Source: Cytospora piceicola
Taxonomy: Eukaryota; Ascomycota; Sordariomycetes; Diaporthales; Cytosporaceae
Direction: 5' to 3'
Length of the DNA stretch: 64,000 bases
Assembly: GCA_023375675.1 (NCBI GenBank)
Contig: JALQBC010000051.1
Span: 124,001-188,000, forward strand
Below, piece by piece: positions 1 to 11,323 of this stretch; position 1 is the first letter of the stretch; each line of letters begins with the position of its first letter. Under the pieces are notes generated by a model, which worked only from the letters and a program-made list of their open reading frames with translations, was not told the DNA's origin and made no database searches. The position numbers and the translations under genes were made by a program.

Positions 1-181
1 GATTGAGCCGAAATTACCGAAATGATGCCTCCAGCCAACAACTGATTTGGTGTTGTTTGCAACGTATACTTCGACTTCCAGATCCATTCTGACGAGGAAA
101 TCAGGTCTGCAGCCACTGTGATTTCAACTCGGTCATTGTGCAGTATCACCAGTTCGGACTTCGCCCGGCTAATCAACTAGG
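1..181 (-). CDS. possible exon of a gene running off the left edge
   Basis: On the minus strand, an open frame of about 57 codons runs from an acceptor-like CCTAG near position 180 down to position 1. It reads as mixed protein (..ELVILHNDRVEITVAADL..) with no stop. An in-frame TAG lies immediately upstream at the acceptor, which fits a splice junction rather than a start. I do not recognise the family. The rest of the gene would lie outside the window. It could be a chance open frame. Confidence 0.3.
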
Positions 182-856
182 TATTTCGGATCTGCCTGCC
201 TCATGGAGACCCCCGGGGGGCACAGTACTTGCAGTTTTGCAACCCGGTGATAGTAATGTACGAAGGTCACGATAAACAGTGAGATGAGAGGGAACAATAG
301 AGACAATAGGAAAATGGGTGTAAATCCTTGATATTAGAGGTAATAATCTAGGTGGTGCTTGAGGGAAGGGAAGGCCCCTATATATAGTCGTTTAGGCAGG
401 TCGACCTGACGGCAGTCAGGTGATCCTGTGGGCCTAATATTATTAATTATCTAGATTACTAGAATCTTCGATATAGCCTCACAAGTGAGGGGGTCGAGAG
501 GGATATCCTGGTGCATCTGATATTGCATGTCTTTCTTCTTTCACCATGAACGACAGTGTTCAAATATACTTGGACCGTAGTAGACTCAGATATGCCCAGA
601 TGGGCCCCTGCCCGGACCTGCGGATAATGTTAAGAATATGTGCTAGCAGTTGTCGACCACCTACAGACCTATTTATGTACCTGTAGGGAGAATACCATTC
701 AGCAAGCTGTCCGCCCCGAGTCATTCCGTGTATGATGAAGGCAATATGCCAAATGGCGTATTCAAATCAGGATGCTATATCAGATACAACGTGATGTTCC
801 TTCACTGGAGGCGGACGTGGTGTGCATTGCCTTTCGAGACACCCAGCCATCTCACC
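182..856. other. intergenic, possible solo-LTR remnant
   Basis: No convincing gene. Around 370-385 there is a TATATATAG box followed by a GC-rich palindromic stretch (385-420, GGTCGACC core) and then an AT-rich tract (436-475). This layout resembles the promoter part of a fungal retrotransposon LTR, but I could not find matching TG...CA ends or a target duplication. Confidence 0.25.
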
Positions 857-2017
857 TCACAGTCCCCCATTCAATCGGGATATTGACCTTGTAACCCTCG
901 CTTCTGGGCGGGATTCCTGTTGCTCGTCGAAAATCTTCTGGGTCCAATCAAATACCTGATCATATCTGAACCCCATCCTGACAAATAGGCGTTGAAATAA
1001 CCGACGAAGTCGTGCGTAATCAGGTTTCTCATCAAATCGAAGCGACCGTGTGTAGTCGATGTACCATGCAAATTCAGAGGGCAGACCTTTGCAGAGCTCC
1101 TCACCCGACATGCTTTCCTTCATTTGTCCTATCTTCGTAAGATCATCATCCGTCGTATCCTCTAATTCCTGCCACGGCAACGACCCAAGGGCAAACTGGA
1201 TTAGTATATACCCAAGGGACTCCATATCATCCCTCCAAGAATGCTCTGCTTTGGGTTTAGTACTTGCTGAGCTGATAAATGCTGTGGACGAGGTGAAATA
1301 CTTACGGAAGCCGTGGTGGGTATTCAGACTGGCGTATGGTCTGGGACGGCCCCAAAACTGGGGCCAATGATCAACTCTGTCCTCGTCGGGGGACGGCGAT
1401 CTCGCTGGATTTACATATTCAGACACTCCGAAGTCGATGACAAACACCACGTTCCCCTGTCTCCCACTACCCATGAGAAGATTTTGCGGTTTGGTGTCGC
1501 GATGTACAACAGATTTGGAGTGTATGTATTTCATTCGACATATGAGCTGATCAGCCAGGAGAAGGACTGTCTTGAGTGAGAATCTTCCATCACAGTAGTC
1601 GAACAAATCTGCAAGGGATGGACCAAGGAGGTTGGTCACCATCACATTGTACTCGATCTCCTCTCCGAACCATTTGATTTGCGGGATCCCTTCGGGCGCC
1701 CGTTTGCCGCCGGACAATATTTTATAGAGCCAGTCTTCGTTGTCAAGGAATTCATTACTCCCCGAAATATCCTCAAGCTTGATTGCGACTTCCTCATTGG
1801 TTTGAATATCAGTCCCTATAATACCCAGATGCTGTCAATTAGGCTGTAGATGTCGGGGAACGTCACAGCGATTACCTGAGTACACGATGCTACAGCCCCC
1901 TTCACTAATCTTCCGGTCTAAGCAATATCTGTCGTTGATTATGATGTCCTATAGGAATACTTTAGGTTAAAAAACTAAACTCGTGATGAGCATGAAGTTT
2001 GAAGTGTATACCTTCAT
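857..2017 (-). CDS. casein kinase 1-like protein kinase, divergent
   Basis: Predicted 325-aa Ser/Thr kinase of the CK1 family. Exons on the minus strand are 2017-2012, 1948-1876, 1815-1306 and 1245-857, with introns of 63, 60 and 60 nt; together they give a continuous 978-nt frame. The two-codon first exon (ATG AAG) puts the start at the usual distance before the kinase domain. Visible motifs in order: a glycine loop (ISEGGCSIVYSG), the VAIK lysine, HRDTKPQNLL catalytic loop, DFG, the CK1-type NTHHG activation region and RDDMESLGY with GSLPWQ. CK1 enzymes normally have GxGxxG and HRDIKPDN. Here the first and third loop glycines are Ser and the Asp of KPDN is Gln, although HRD, the loop Lys/Asn and DFG are kept. 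The last intron is 60 nt and has no stop in frame. Probably an active but rapidly evolving accessory CK1; a pseudokinase is less likely. Confidence 0.8.
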
Positions 2018-2954
2018 ATTAGTAGTCGGTAAGGTATGTCCGTCCTCTCCACAAAGTTGATGCCGCAGATAAGCGACGCTCGCAAGTATATACGCGAGAT
2101 ATTCTGTAACGCCTGTGTATTTCAGTAAGGGTTGACCATCCCATCTGTGAATAGATATGCCCGACACCGACGCAGGTTCTTATTTTGAGATCAGGTCCCA
2201 AATGATTGCGGCAGTGACGATTGCGGCTTACACAAAGCGGAGTTGACGGCTAGGCCGTGTCCAGATGCTTAGTTCCGGAACTTCTGGTAGCGGCTCATTG
2301 GGTCCTTTACACCTAACACCCACCAGTCGCAAGGATCGAAACTGTTGATTTCGACGAGTCGTTTTCGTATCCGTATAGTAGGTACCCTAGGGTATAGTCT
2401 ACAGTAGACATATAGTACAATCTACATTGATCAACACCTCATCTTGTACCCGATCCAGGTCACTCTACATACTTAAATTAAACCTATTACCATCACCACT
2501 TCCCAGGGTTTGTATGTCTATCATCGTTCTCAGTTACAGCCCAGGCTCGATCTAGCACAGTTCTTCAGGAACTCCGCTTGCACATGATCCCAGCCCTGTC
2601 TGAGAACTCCTTTCAATGCCTCGCCCCTCTATGAAGGAGTTTGCGGAGATCAAGAAGGATGAATACTCGTTGCAGAAGGCCTGATTTACTTCATCTCCGT
2701 AAGCCTCTTCAGAAAGGGGTGAGGCATTGCAAGGTGATCGATTACTTGTACCAATACAATAGTGACGTTACCGGTCAGTCATGTCTTTCAAAGTTCTCTT
2801 TGATGATCATGTCTTCTAAGTCTTTCCTTGATTATTTTTACGGAAGAGCACAGACATATGACGTTGGATCGTTATTCAGAGGCGAATCAAACCCTCTAGT
2901 TGAGAAACAACATTTTTTATCACTTGCGACCTGTACAGTAGGTGCAAATTTTAC
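2018..2954. other. intergenic
   Basis: No supported gene. Short plus-strand frames near 2617-2790 give phrases faintly like a kinase-like domain (a run like EGLIYFISVSLF near 2680), but with stops and frame changes. I treat them as unproven. Confidence 0.4.
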
Positions 2955-4499
2955 ATGATGAAAGCGACGACTTCAACGAACATGGGTCACTTTACTCAAA
3001 CAGGCGGTCAGATCAGAGATTTTGTCTGGCCCAGTTCCCCCCAATTGCCCCCGCGTCCTCTCTCGTCCTTGTCCTGTCCCCTTTCCGAACAGAACACGGC
3101 CGGACATCCACCGATGAAACCACAGCATATTTCGGAAAGACACAAGACGGATGGCCTTGTAGGTCAAAGGCCTCGCAGCTCGAGAAGCAATTCATCCAGT
3201 TCCTCACGATATCACCAATTCTGGGACTCTCTCCCCAAAGTCTTGCCCTCGCGGTTGTCCTTGCAGGAACTCGACTGGCGTAACGAGACTCGACAAGGAA
3301 CGAAGACAAGGGCCCCAGTGCTTGTGAGAAAGTCTCATGTTGATATTGCCAGCTTTGCAAGGCACGGTGGTCCAGACCTTAGCCATCTTCGAGCTGTATG
3401 AAGTATCCTTCAGCGTGCCTAACAGGTAGTTATCGTGGACTGATATCTTGCTTAGTTTTCAGACTTGAAGTACAAGATGGCCCCCAAACCGCCCCCACCA
3501 ATATCGCCATATGATCCTAACTACGATCAAAAGTTGGCTGAGGAGAATATTTTCTTCACTGATACATTAGAAGATCCGACTTGTATGAATTACAACGAGA
3601 TATTGAAAAGAATGGAGGCAACAAGACCATCCGACTCTGACCCCATCACAGAACTTGCCAAGAAATACAACGACTTCTACAACAAAAACCAGACCAGGTC
3701 TCACAACAGGCTGTCCAGTCATGCGATACCCATTATTCAAGGGGGCAACGTTGACTGGCCCTTTGAGCAGAACCTAGCGTTCACCAATATCGCCTTGTGC
3801 GACACTATCAGTAAAGCGAAACCAGATTATTATGATGGTGTCAACCCAAATACCATCGACAATGAAGTGAAGAACGAACTTTCCAAGTTGATTCTTCCCA
3901 CTGGATGGGCTAATAACGAGCCGGCGGTCCCCAACTATTTTCTGGAATTGTCAACACAAGAACAGAATCCAAGTGTTACGCGAAGGCAGATCGGACATGC
4001 TGGCGCTCTGGGAGCTCGAGGCATACACAGTCTTCAAAATTACCGCCAGCAGACAGCAGTCTACGACGGCAACGCGTACACATTCGGCGTGACCTACCAC
4101 ATGTTCATCCTTACGATTTACGCCATTCATATGACAACAACGCCCAAGGACAGTGAGAAAGCGCGGTACGATGTGAACCAGATTGCACGTTACTGGATGG
4201 AAGACAAAGACAAGTTCCCAAGAGGTATCATTGCATGTCGAAACATCCGGGATCTCGCAAGAGAATACCGCGAGAAGTTTGTCAAGGAGGCAAATGAAAG
4301 GACTAAGCCGACGACCGCACTGACGCCGAGCGCTTCCAGCAGTGGAATGGATTTGCCAAAAATCGAGACTGAGGGGCCCACAGTCGAGGGCAGTTGGCAT
4401 GGCCTAGAAGGACGCCTTAGACGGCGTGAAGAGACATCAGATGAGCCCCCACGCAAGAGAAACAAAGGACGACAGAGGGGCGGTACTCGTACGGGCTAG
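2955..4499 (+). CDS. fungal protein with restriction-endonuclease-like (PD-(D/E)XK-type) core
   Basis: Two exons, 2955-3395 and 3456-4499, with a 60-nt intron (GTATGA...CTTAG), encode 494 aa. The N-terminal exon carries motifs I associate with a large uncharacterised fungal family: FWDSLPK, ELDWRN and FARHGGPDLS near residues 95-145. The second exon carries the core: KPDYYDG, then PNYFLELS, then GHAGALGARGIHSLQNY and YDGNAYTFGVTYH. By spacing, the PD of KPDYYDG and the Glu of FLELS could be the acidic pair of a PD-(D/E)XK nuclease fold; the usual Lys after ExK is Ser here. The C-terminus is basic and low-complexity (RRREETSDEPPRKRNKGRQRGG), suggesting a nuclear or nucleic-acid location. No pathway is known. 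Fold assignment is inference; gene reality is well supported by the intron and both conserved halves. Confidence 0.75.
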
Positions 4500-4532
4500 T
4501 CCTATCCCCGATGGATTCTTCGGGGTGAATCC

Positions 4533-4745
4533 TTTGAGGTGGTTCGTTTGAGGTGGTTTCTTTCAGTGGCTTCTTTCAATGCTCTGTTTCAATGCTTTGT
4601 TGCAATGCTTTGTTTCAGTGTTTTCTTTCCAGTGGTTCCTTTCCGATGCTTTCAATGTTCTTTCCACTGCTTGCTCTTCAGTGGCTTGCTCTTCAAAGGT
4701 TTCTCTTCAGTGGTTTCGTCTCCCAATGCTCTCTTTCCAATGGGG
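4533..4745. repeat. imperfect short tandem repeat, T-rich
   Basis: Directly after the previous gene there are many degenerate copies of a roughly 10-12 nt unit combining TTTCAATGCT / TTTCAGTGGTT / TGCTCTTCAGTGG. The copies differ by single bases and lengths. Frames across it are repeat translations and not genes. Confidence 0.8.
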
Positions 4746-4845
4746 CCAAAGCTAGTGGAGTGACGCCGACTGCACGCGTGGTCCATCGGTCGAATATGAT
4801 GTGAAGAAAAGGAAAATTGATACAATAGGCAGTAATAAAATACGA

Positions 4846-5198
4846 CTACACGGTCCTATTCTTGGTAGTAACTTTTGTATGTCTTCTCCTTTCTTTGAGC
4901 TCGTAGGCTTTCATGGACTCATCCAGTGCTGTGTTAGGGATGTCTGTGGTATCCAAGGACTGTAGAACTGGTGAAGTCGTTTACCGGCCCCGCGTCCCCG
5001 CGTCCAGTCCAAACCAACAATACCAATCTCCCACTCTCGCCATTTACCTCTGGCCGTCCGGAATAACCATATCTTCATGAACGGGTCAAATGTGGTTGCA
5101 AGTGGTCACTGGCAAAAGCTGATATGTTGTCATCCGGGTGACCTTGCTGAAATTTGTTCCATGAGGATGGGAAGGTGGGCTTCAGCCAGGTTTCTTCT
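4846..5198 (-). pseudogene. decayed or incompletely spliced gene fragment
   Basis: Protein-like sequence is spread over three minus-strand frames that follow one another. These are ETWLKPTFPSSWNKF...GHPDDNISAFAS (about 5193-5110), then TTFDPFMKIWLF...KWREWEIGIVGLDW (about 5097-4990), then DIPNTALDESMKAYELKERR ending at a TAG (4846-4848). The junctions do not show clear GT-AG introns; the gaps are only a few bases to about 25 nt. This fits frameshift decay better than splicing. I do not recognise the family. Confidence 0.4.
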
Positions 5199-6003
5199 AA
5201 GGCACTACCTGAATTTATGACCTATCTAATCCGTTTGTCCGGGGCCAGGAACAGTCATGAAAAATAATGAGAAGATACCTCCATCAGGGTGTTCAGGAGA
5301 TAATGGAAACAGGGGTAGAGACCTAGACAACGGTCGTGAATCCATAATCGCACTTTGATGAAACTCCGAGACAACGTAGCATGTACTTGCTCAGATCATA
5401 AGCACGTATTGATGACATTGTGTTTGGTTATTGAGTATCATTGTTTCATCCATCCCTTCCAGATTACTTCCGCCCGGGCGGGCACCGAATCATCGCGAGC
5501 TCAATAGTTAACTAAACATTTATCGCTTTCTCTCGAGGTGATCTACCCGCAAGCACTCAAATATGTGAATTGCGTTCGTGATAAGGTACCTACGAAGGTT
5601 TAGTTTCTGTTTCACATTTGAGCCTGACTGGATCTTGGCTATTCCAGTCTCCTAGAAACCATTAAATTTCTTAAGCCTAGCATACGTATCGTCTAGGAGC
5701 TCCCACAGACAAATTCCCAGTAGCATCGACATCAATCTCGTTAGAGCCCTTTCACACAAACACAGCTATTTAAATCGATAAGAAACAGGCGGGCGGCCGT
5801 CCCTCGCCCAAGAAACAATCAACTCCGGCCAATGATTGAAAACCTGCAATCGCTGCGACCATCCTCCTCCTCTAGCACCCGTACGACTTCCTGGTGGAAG
5901 TGAAGGATTTGTCGGCAGTGGTCTGCAAATCTGTCACATGTGAAGAGAATGCAGAGTCGACTGTAGGGGAGTCAGCATCAAGCCTTCGAATCAAAACGGT
6001 TCG
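5199..6003. other. intergenic
   Basis: No gene seen. Mixed-composition sequence forming the 3' flank of the HsbA-like gene. Confidence 0.4.
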
Positions 6004-6586
6004 CTAGGATGAAAACATACTGGTACTCAAAAGAGCATCGTAAAACCCATCCGCCTCGTCCTAATAATCCATTAGCTTCAAAGGTACATTGTCAATGTGT
6101 TGTTTGAAGGGTTTTAAGTACATTAAATCTTGACAGGCCATCGCAGACCTGCTTGACGTAGCCCGAAGACTCGACAGATGATTTCTATAGACAAGTTAGA
6201 TAAGCAAAACACTGACTATACCAAGTGTAGTCAGCTCGTACCTTGTCGTTGGCATCAGTTAGGGTATCAACAACTTGAGTAGTCAGATCATGGACTGCCG
6301 ACTGGATGGTTTTGGAGTCAGAGTTGGACAGATGACTAGTCGACTTGACATCGGAAGTAGCTTTGCTGATAGAGGCCTGCAGGGCGATGTAGGAAGCCAG
6401 GAAATCCTGGGCCTGGTCGTCGGTAACCGAGCCGGCGAAGGCGTTGATGGCATCATCGAAGCCAGTCAGCTCACTGCGAAGCGTGTCGATGTTTCCTTTG
6501 ATGTCGGAAACCGTCCTCTTCTGCTGGAGGGGCTCGGCCAGGGTGAGGCCGAAGAGGCTGATGATGGCAATCTGGGAGAGTTGCAT
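6004..6586 (-). CDS. small secreted HsbA-like (hydrophobic surface-binding protein A family) protein
   Basis: Three exons, 6586-6242, 6184-6122 and 6060-6004, with 57- and 61-nt introns, give 154 aa. The start ATG (6586-6584) opens a classic signal peptide (MQLSQIAIISLFGLTLAEP). A Lys-Arg site follows, then an all-helical domain beginning RTVSDIKGNIDTL and continuing through FDDAINAFAG, repeated Ser/Thr-rich amphipathic helices and a C-terminal DEADGFYDALL. This matches the fungal HsbA / cell-wall galactomannoprotein family, whose founding Aspergillus member binds hydrophobic surfaces and recruits cutinase-like enzymes. If intron 1 is kept the protein stops early at a TAG. A TATA-like box lies about 130 bp upstream. 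Length is within the family range. The function of this copy is inferred from family only. Confidence 0.8.
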
Positions 6587-6716
6587 GATTGTTAGGGCTG
6601 TAAGGGTGGCTTCGGGAGAGTTTGCGAGAGGGACAGGGTGTGTATGTGGGAGAAATCAAGAATGAAATGGAGTGGATCGCTTACTCTTGTAGTGAGTGAA
6701 GGGCAGGATACTCAAG

Positions 6717-6723
6717 CCTTATA
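6717..6723 (-). promoter_or_regulatory. TATA-like box of the HsbA-like gene
   Basis: The minus strand reads TATAAGG here, about 130 bp upstream of the ATG at 6586, a normal spacing for a highly expressed fungal gene. Confidence 0.45.
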
Positions 6724-7795
6724 GAACGTGTGGATAACCAGGTGGTGCGATAAGTCCACGAAAAAAGATCAGAAAGACCCAGCAAAAGATTCCATAAAAA
6801 GTACAAGGCTCCAGAATGAATACCAAGATCATCTTCTGTAAAATGACTTCGTCTGATCAATGCTCTCAGGGGCCGCTCCTGAGATCTGCAAGATCGACAG
6901 CACGGCTCTCCCCACGCAATATGTGCAACGGCCGGAATTCAAGAGGTTCCTGAAATGACAGAAATGGCGAATTTTCTGTCGATTTCCCAATTGGCACATG
7001 CATCCTTGGAAAGTGAAGAGCTTAACAGAACCAGTCTGTAAGGCTATCCCTATCAAACCTGATATGTAGTCGCCCCCTAGAAAAGAGGCTTCTCTACCCT
7101 GTGATGGCCTCTTTCAATGTTTTATTGACTTATATGCATAACTTTGACTTATGTTGAAGCTTATCTGAACTCCTGGTAAGGCGTGGGGTGAAAATGGCTG
7201 AGGTAGCGCGGTCCACATGTGCATTGGGTACCGGTCTTCTCCGTTGGAAGTGAGTTTGTGGGCTTATACAAGCAATAGTGGATAACTATACGCTGGAAAT
7301 ATGTGGGTGGGTCAATTATAAAGGCAGTTATGAGCAGCACTTGTAAAGCAAATATACTCGTACAGACCCGCACTTGTGATGGTAAACATTCGCTTATACT
7401 GCACACAGACAACAGAATCTCCCGGTCCACTAATACCAATATCAAAATAGGGGGTCGTTAATTCTCACTATTTCGTAGCTATGTTTACATGTGTTTTCAT
7501 CGTTTCTTGTCCACATTCCAGGTATCTATGATCGACAATACCTACAACATGAGATTATTTGGTCACCCGGTTCTGGCCCATTCCCTGAACCGTGCAAAGT
7601 AGCGGGCAGAAAAGGAGCACCCCCCTCCCCAAGGCTCGGTACATACACAAGAAGCATTAGAAGACATAATGGCGGGATTGTAGCCATCGTATACTTGTAT
7701 TGTCATTGTGACTAGACACCACCAGAGAGTTTAAGAAAAAACGCCTTCGGAACTCGTTCAAGATTGACCTTGAGACTGACACTCCCACTGCCTCT
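6724..7795. other. intergenic
   Basis: No supported gene. Several short frames exist on both strands but none has splice support or a recognisable motif. Confidence 0.4.
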
Positions 7796-8560
7796 TCACC
7801 GCAGCCGCCACGACCTCGTAAATTGGCCTGGCATCGGTAAGTACCTCTCCCCCGGTAGCATTGCAGGATCCCGGACTACTCCAAACTTGTCCTTCACATG
7901 AGTCCAGAAGCATTCAATGGGATACGGAGGCAACCTCGCGAGCTGGGCGGCGCATTTCCCGTACTCACTCCACTCCCAGACGACCCCGCGATTGTAATCG
8001 ATGACCTCGGTAGCACCACGCGCCGCGGATGCTTCTCGGCAAGCTGGGCCCTGTCGGCGACACGATAATCACGTTTCGCGGCGCTAGGTCTCCCTGATCG
8101 AATCCTGCGTGGTGCTGCATTGAAAGGCCGTCGAGCAGTATCGCTAGAGCTCGAGAGCGATACTCCTCATCGAGATGTGTAGCGTCGATCTGGTCGGGGC
8201 CATTCCGAACGAAAAGGTCTTACACCCTCAAGATGTTCAATAAGAACGAGACGAACGTGTCTCTGGTGTATTTTATGGTGGCAGAAGATAGGGAGGCTGA
8301 ACATCCATGAGACAAAGGAGGCCGAGGCAAAGGACCCTGCTCGATTGGCCCTGCAGAAGCACTCGTATGATGCTGCCTCCTTGTTATAGTCCATGTCTGC
8401 GTTGAGGCCTGCTGAGAAAGGGCAGTAGAGCGGATCGTATACTTTTGCTACCGCTGTAGAGGCCTATATACCTTCCCCCTTAGGAACAATCGAGCAGAGC
8501 AGTAATTGGGCACCTCGGGCGTTTCCAATAGCGAGGGACTTCGTAACTATAAGCCGGGAA
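7796..8560 (-). pseudogene. fungal kinase-like (aminoglycoside-phosphotransferase-type) pseudogene
   Basis: Read from about 8548 downward. The first segment contains NARGAQLLLCSIVPK and then an in-frame TAG at 8466-8464. The same frame continues AVAKVYDPLYCPF...NKEAASYECF and RHVRLVLIEHLEGV. A frameshift near 8222 leads to YRSRALAILLDGLSMQHHAGF with DLAPRNVII. A second shift between about 8000 and 8060 leads to EVIDYNRGVVWEW and a stop at 7798-7796. The order Lys-bearing AKVYDP, EAxxYE, LEHxxGV, DLxPRN and IDYN is the kinase-like layout seen in many fungal APH/choline-kinase-like proteins. One stop and two frameshifts make it a pseudogene; the TAG replaces what could have been CAG, a C-to-T change. 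Assignment is from motif order only. Confidence 0.65.
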
Positions 8561-9011
8561 ATAATATGCTGTGCGTTGTCAAGTGACTGGCCCAGTCATC
8601 GTTGGTGGCTCAGAGTCCCAGTGAAGACAAGCTTGGAGGAATGACGACTAATTACTGAAGTTGCCTGAGAGGAGGTTCGATCAGCTGAACGCCGTAAGTG
8701 TGCGGATGCCCAGGTGAAATACGGATTTTGTTTATCAGCCGAAACCCCATCGACTTGGCAAGAAGCCGGTAGGGCTTGACTGATGTTGTATAGTTGCTGA
8801 TGACAGCCTGGCCCAGTAACCTACCTACTACAATGTTGAGTACGTAGGTACTTACTTCAGTGACTGCTTATATACTTAGTACCTGGGTAGGTAAGTAAGC
8901 ACTCAAATATATACATAAGTATGTATGAATTGTCGACCGAGATCGAGCACGTTCGATTACCCCGTCAGAACTGATATCCTGAGCACTGAAACTCCTCACT
9001 CCGAGTACTGA
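8561..9011. other. intergenic
   Basis: No gene. Contains clustered copies of the CCTAC/TACCTAGGTA-type motif (8820-8900) that recurs in other intergenic stretches of this window. Confidence 0.4.
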
Positions 9012-10896
9012 TCACAGTATCATAGCGAAGCCCGGGTCTCTATCATCCCCACTGCCTTCGAACTTGTCATGCTTGCCTCTTTGCTTGTCCTTATTGATCT
9101 TCATACAGTAGAAGACATTTGCTATAACAGCAACCCAGGCGTAGCACAACAGACCGAGGATGATGGTATGCCCCTTGTGGTAGAGAGGGGCCTCACTGCT
9201 GGGGTAGTTGAAAGCTAAATCGCGTCAGAACACGGTCAAGTCGAAACTGAAGAGGAAACATCCGAGGACTGTGGAAATACCACAAGTATATTATGAAAGA
9301 GCGGCGGGATATAACGAGTCACTATGAGCAAAGACACTTGGGAAAAGAAAGCCGACAGAACTCACTAGCAACAAACCCTCCCGCGTTAGCTACGCCAATC
9401 TGCAAAGCCGAAGAAGTGGCCCGCTTGTAATGGCCAGAAGAGTTGTTTGAATTCCACACCAGCACAGGGGGGACGCTGGAATATAGGCCGATGGCCATGA
9501 GGCAGGTCATGGCGAAGCGGGCATGGGCCGAGGTGATGTTGGCGATGACGGCGTAGCCTACGATGGCGATGGGTAGGGTGAAGAGCATTATAACGCCTCG
9601 GAGCTTGAGGCGGTCGGAGATGAAGGCAATGGCGACTTTGAGTTTTGAAGGTATCAGTTCAGTCTAGCTTGATGTTACTGTTGGTGGTTTGGGCCTCATC
9701 TTACCTGTGACGGGGGTTGCCACAACATACGGGATGACGGACCAGAGCTGGGTCTCATTGGCGTTGGAGGTGATGTGCATGTCATTGATGATGGTCGGCA
9801 GCTGGGACGTGATAACTGGTGAGAACCCAAACTATCATCTCGTCGATTTGGGACACTCACAAAGAGGCCGAAGGAATATAAGCCGGAGAGGATGGCGAAG
9901 TATGCCGTGGCAGTCAGCCAGACTTGGACATTGAATATTCCCCGTTTCACCTCCGACCACTGAAAGCTCTCTTCGCGTTCGACAGTGTTACTACTAGCAG
10001 GTATATGTCAGCATCAAGTGAGCAAATACAAATGGACCGGTATAACCGCTCGAAATGGCACTCACTTCAACCGATCACCACCGACGTGGTCCCGTGACAA
10101 CCGCCCAGCAGCAAACTCCTGCTCCTCAGGCGTCAGGAACCCTGCCGTGGCCAGGTTAGTAGCGAGAAAGAAATAAGCAACCAGACCACACAAGACAGTC
10201 AGCAAGCCCTCGATGATAAATATCCACCTCCAGCCCTCAAGGCCCCCACGCGGGCCAATGGCCGACAGTCCCCTGGCGAGGAGACCTCCAAAGGCTCCAG
10301 ACAGCGATGCTGCCGTGAAGAAGACGCCGATGCGGAGGGCCATCTCGCCTCGTGTGTAGAGAGTCGACAGGTACAGCACCATGCCGGGGAGAAGGCCGCC
10401 CTCGGTCATGCCCAGGACTGCGCGGACGGCGACGAAGCCGCCGAAGCTCTGGACGAAGCCCAGGCACATGGTCACGATGCCCCAAGCGCAAGCGAGGAGG
10501 GACAGCCAGACGCGAGGGGTCAGGCGCTTGAGGATCAGGTTGGAGGGTATCTCACTGTCATTGCCCCGCAGGTGTCAGACCAATGGTCTTCCGCGTCAAA
10601 ATTAGGGGGCAGTCCGTGGACAAGTCATGGTACCTTGCGATGTAGGTGGCATAGAAAACAGCCAAGCCCTGGTTATACTGCAGGTTTGTCATGTCGAGGT
10701 CCTCGACGAGGCCAATGATCTTTGCGTTGCCGACATTTGTCCTGTCGAGAAAGGAACAAAGGAACAACAATGACAATACTGGCAGGACTCGAGTGTCGAC
10801 CTTGAAGAGGATATTCCTTGTCATACGGGCATGATGACGGTGTCGGTCGTGGTCGTGGTCCTCCTCGACGACGTGGGTATTTACATCGAGACCCAT
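9012..10896 (-). CDS. major facilitator transporter, anion:cation symporter (allantoate/nicotinate permease-like) family
   Basis: Six exons (10896-10634, 10554-10066, 9993-9861, 9801-9705, 9635-9366, 9214-9012) join into a 484-aa frame. The N-terminal half shows a His/Asp-rich cytoplasmic head (EEDHDHDRHRHH). Next come FLCSFLDRTNVGNAKI in helix 1, YNQGLAVFYATYIASEIPSN in helix 2 and GMTEGGLLPGM near helix 4. These are hallmarks of the Dal5/Tna1 group of plasma-membrane transporters for allantoate, nicotinate and other organic anions. The C-terminal half has LPTIINDM, SDRLKLRG and a final helix before a charged KINKDKQRGKHDKFEG tail. About 12 hydrophobic segments are expected. Substrate cannot be told from sequence. 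The last intron as modelled is 151 nt, long for this gene, and may hide a small exon. It is transcribed away from the CoA-transferase gene. Confidence 0.85.
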
Positions 10897-11292
10897 ATTT
10901 GGAAATCCTTCGACTTAAATGGGCAAGATAAGATAGATGTATGATCTGGTATAATGTATTTACAGTCCAAGTGTTAGTCCAAGATTGAAGGGTCCACAGC
11001 ATCACTGTGGTGGAGCCCGACGGAAAGCTTAACTGCGGCCAAGCTTCTTACTTCCTACATTAGCTTCCTATTTCCCCGGGTTTTCCCCGCACGTGGAGTT
11101 GCGCCCAGGCGTATCTATCCCCCGTAGGCTATCCTATTTTAGGTGCTATATGTAGGTGCTATTACAGTAAACAGTACGGCAGTTTAGCCTCAAGACCCCC
11201 CTGTAGAACGGTGGTTCTTCTGCACTCCGAAGACTACAAAAACACCCCACAGCGATACCTGCTAGCACCATGACGAAATGAGGAGAGAGAGG

Positions 11293-11323
<31 letters not shown>

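Noticed and set aside
650..886. Plus-strand open frame of 78 codons
   Set aside because: No intron, motif or codon bias; overlaps the 3' end of the CK1-like gene.
2600..2790. Faint kinase-like phrases on the plus strand
   Set aside because: Too short, broken by stops, and matching only by composition.
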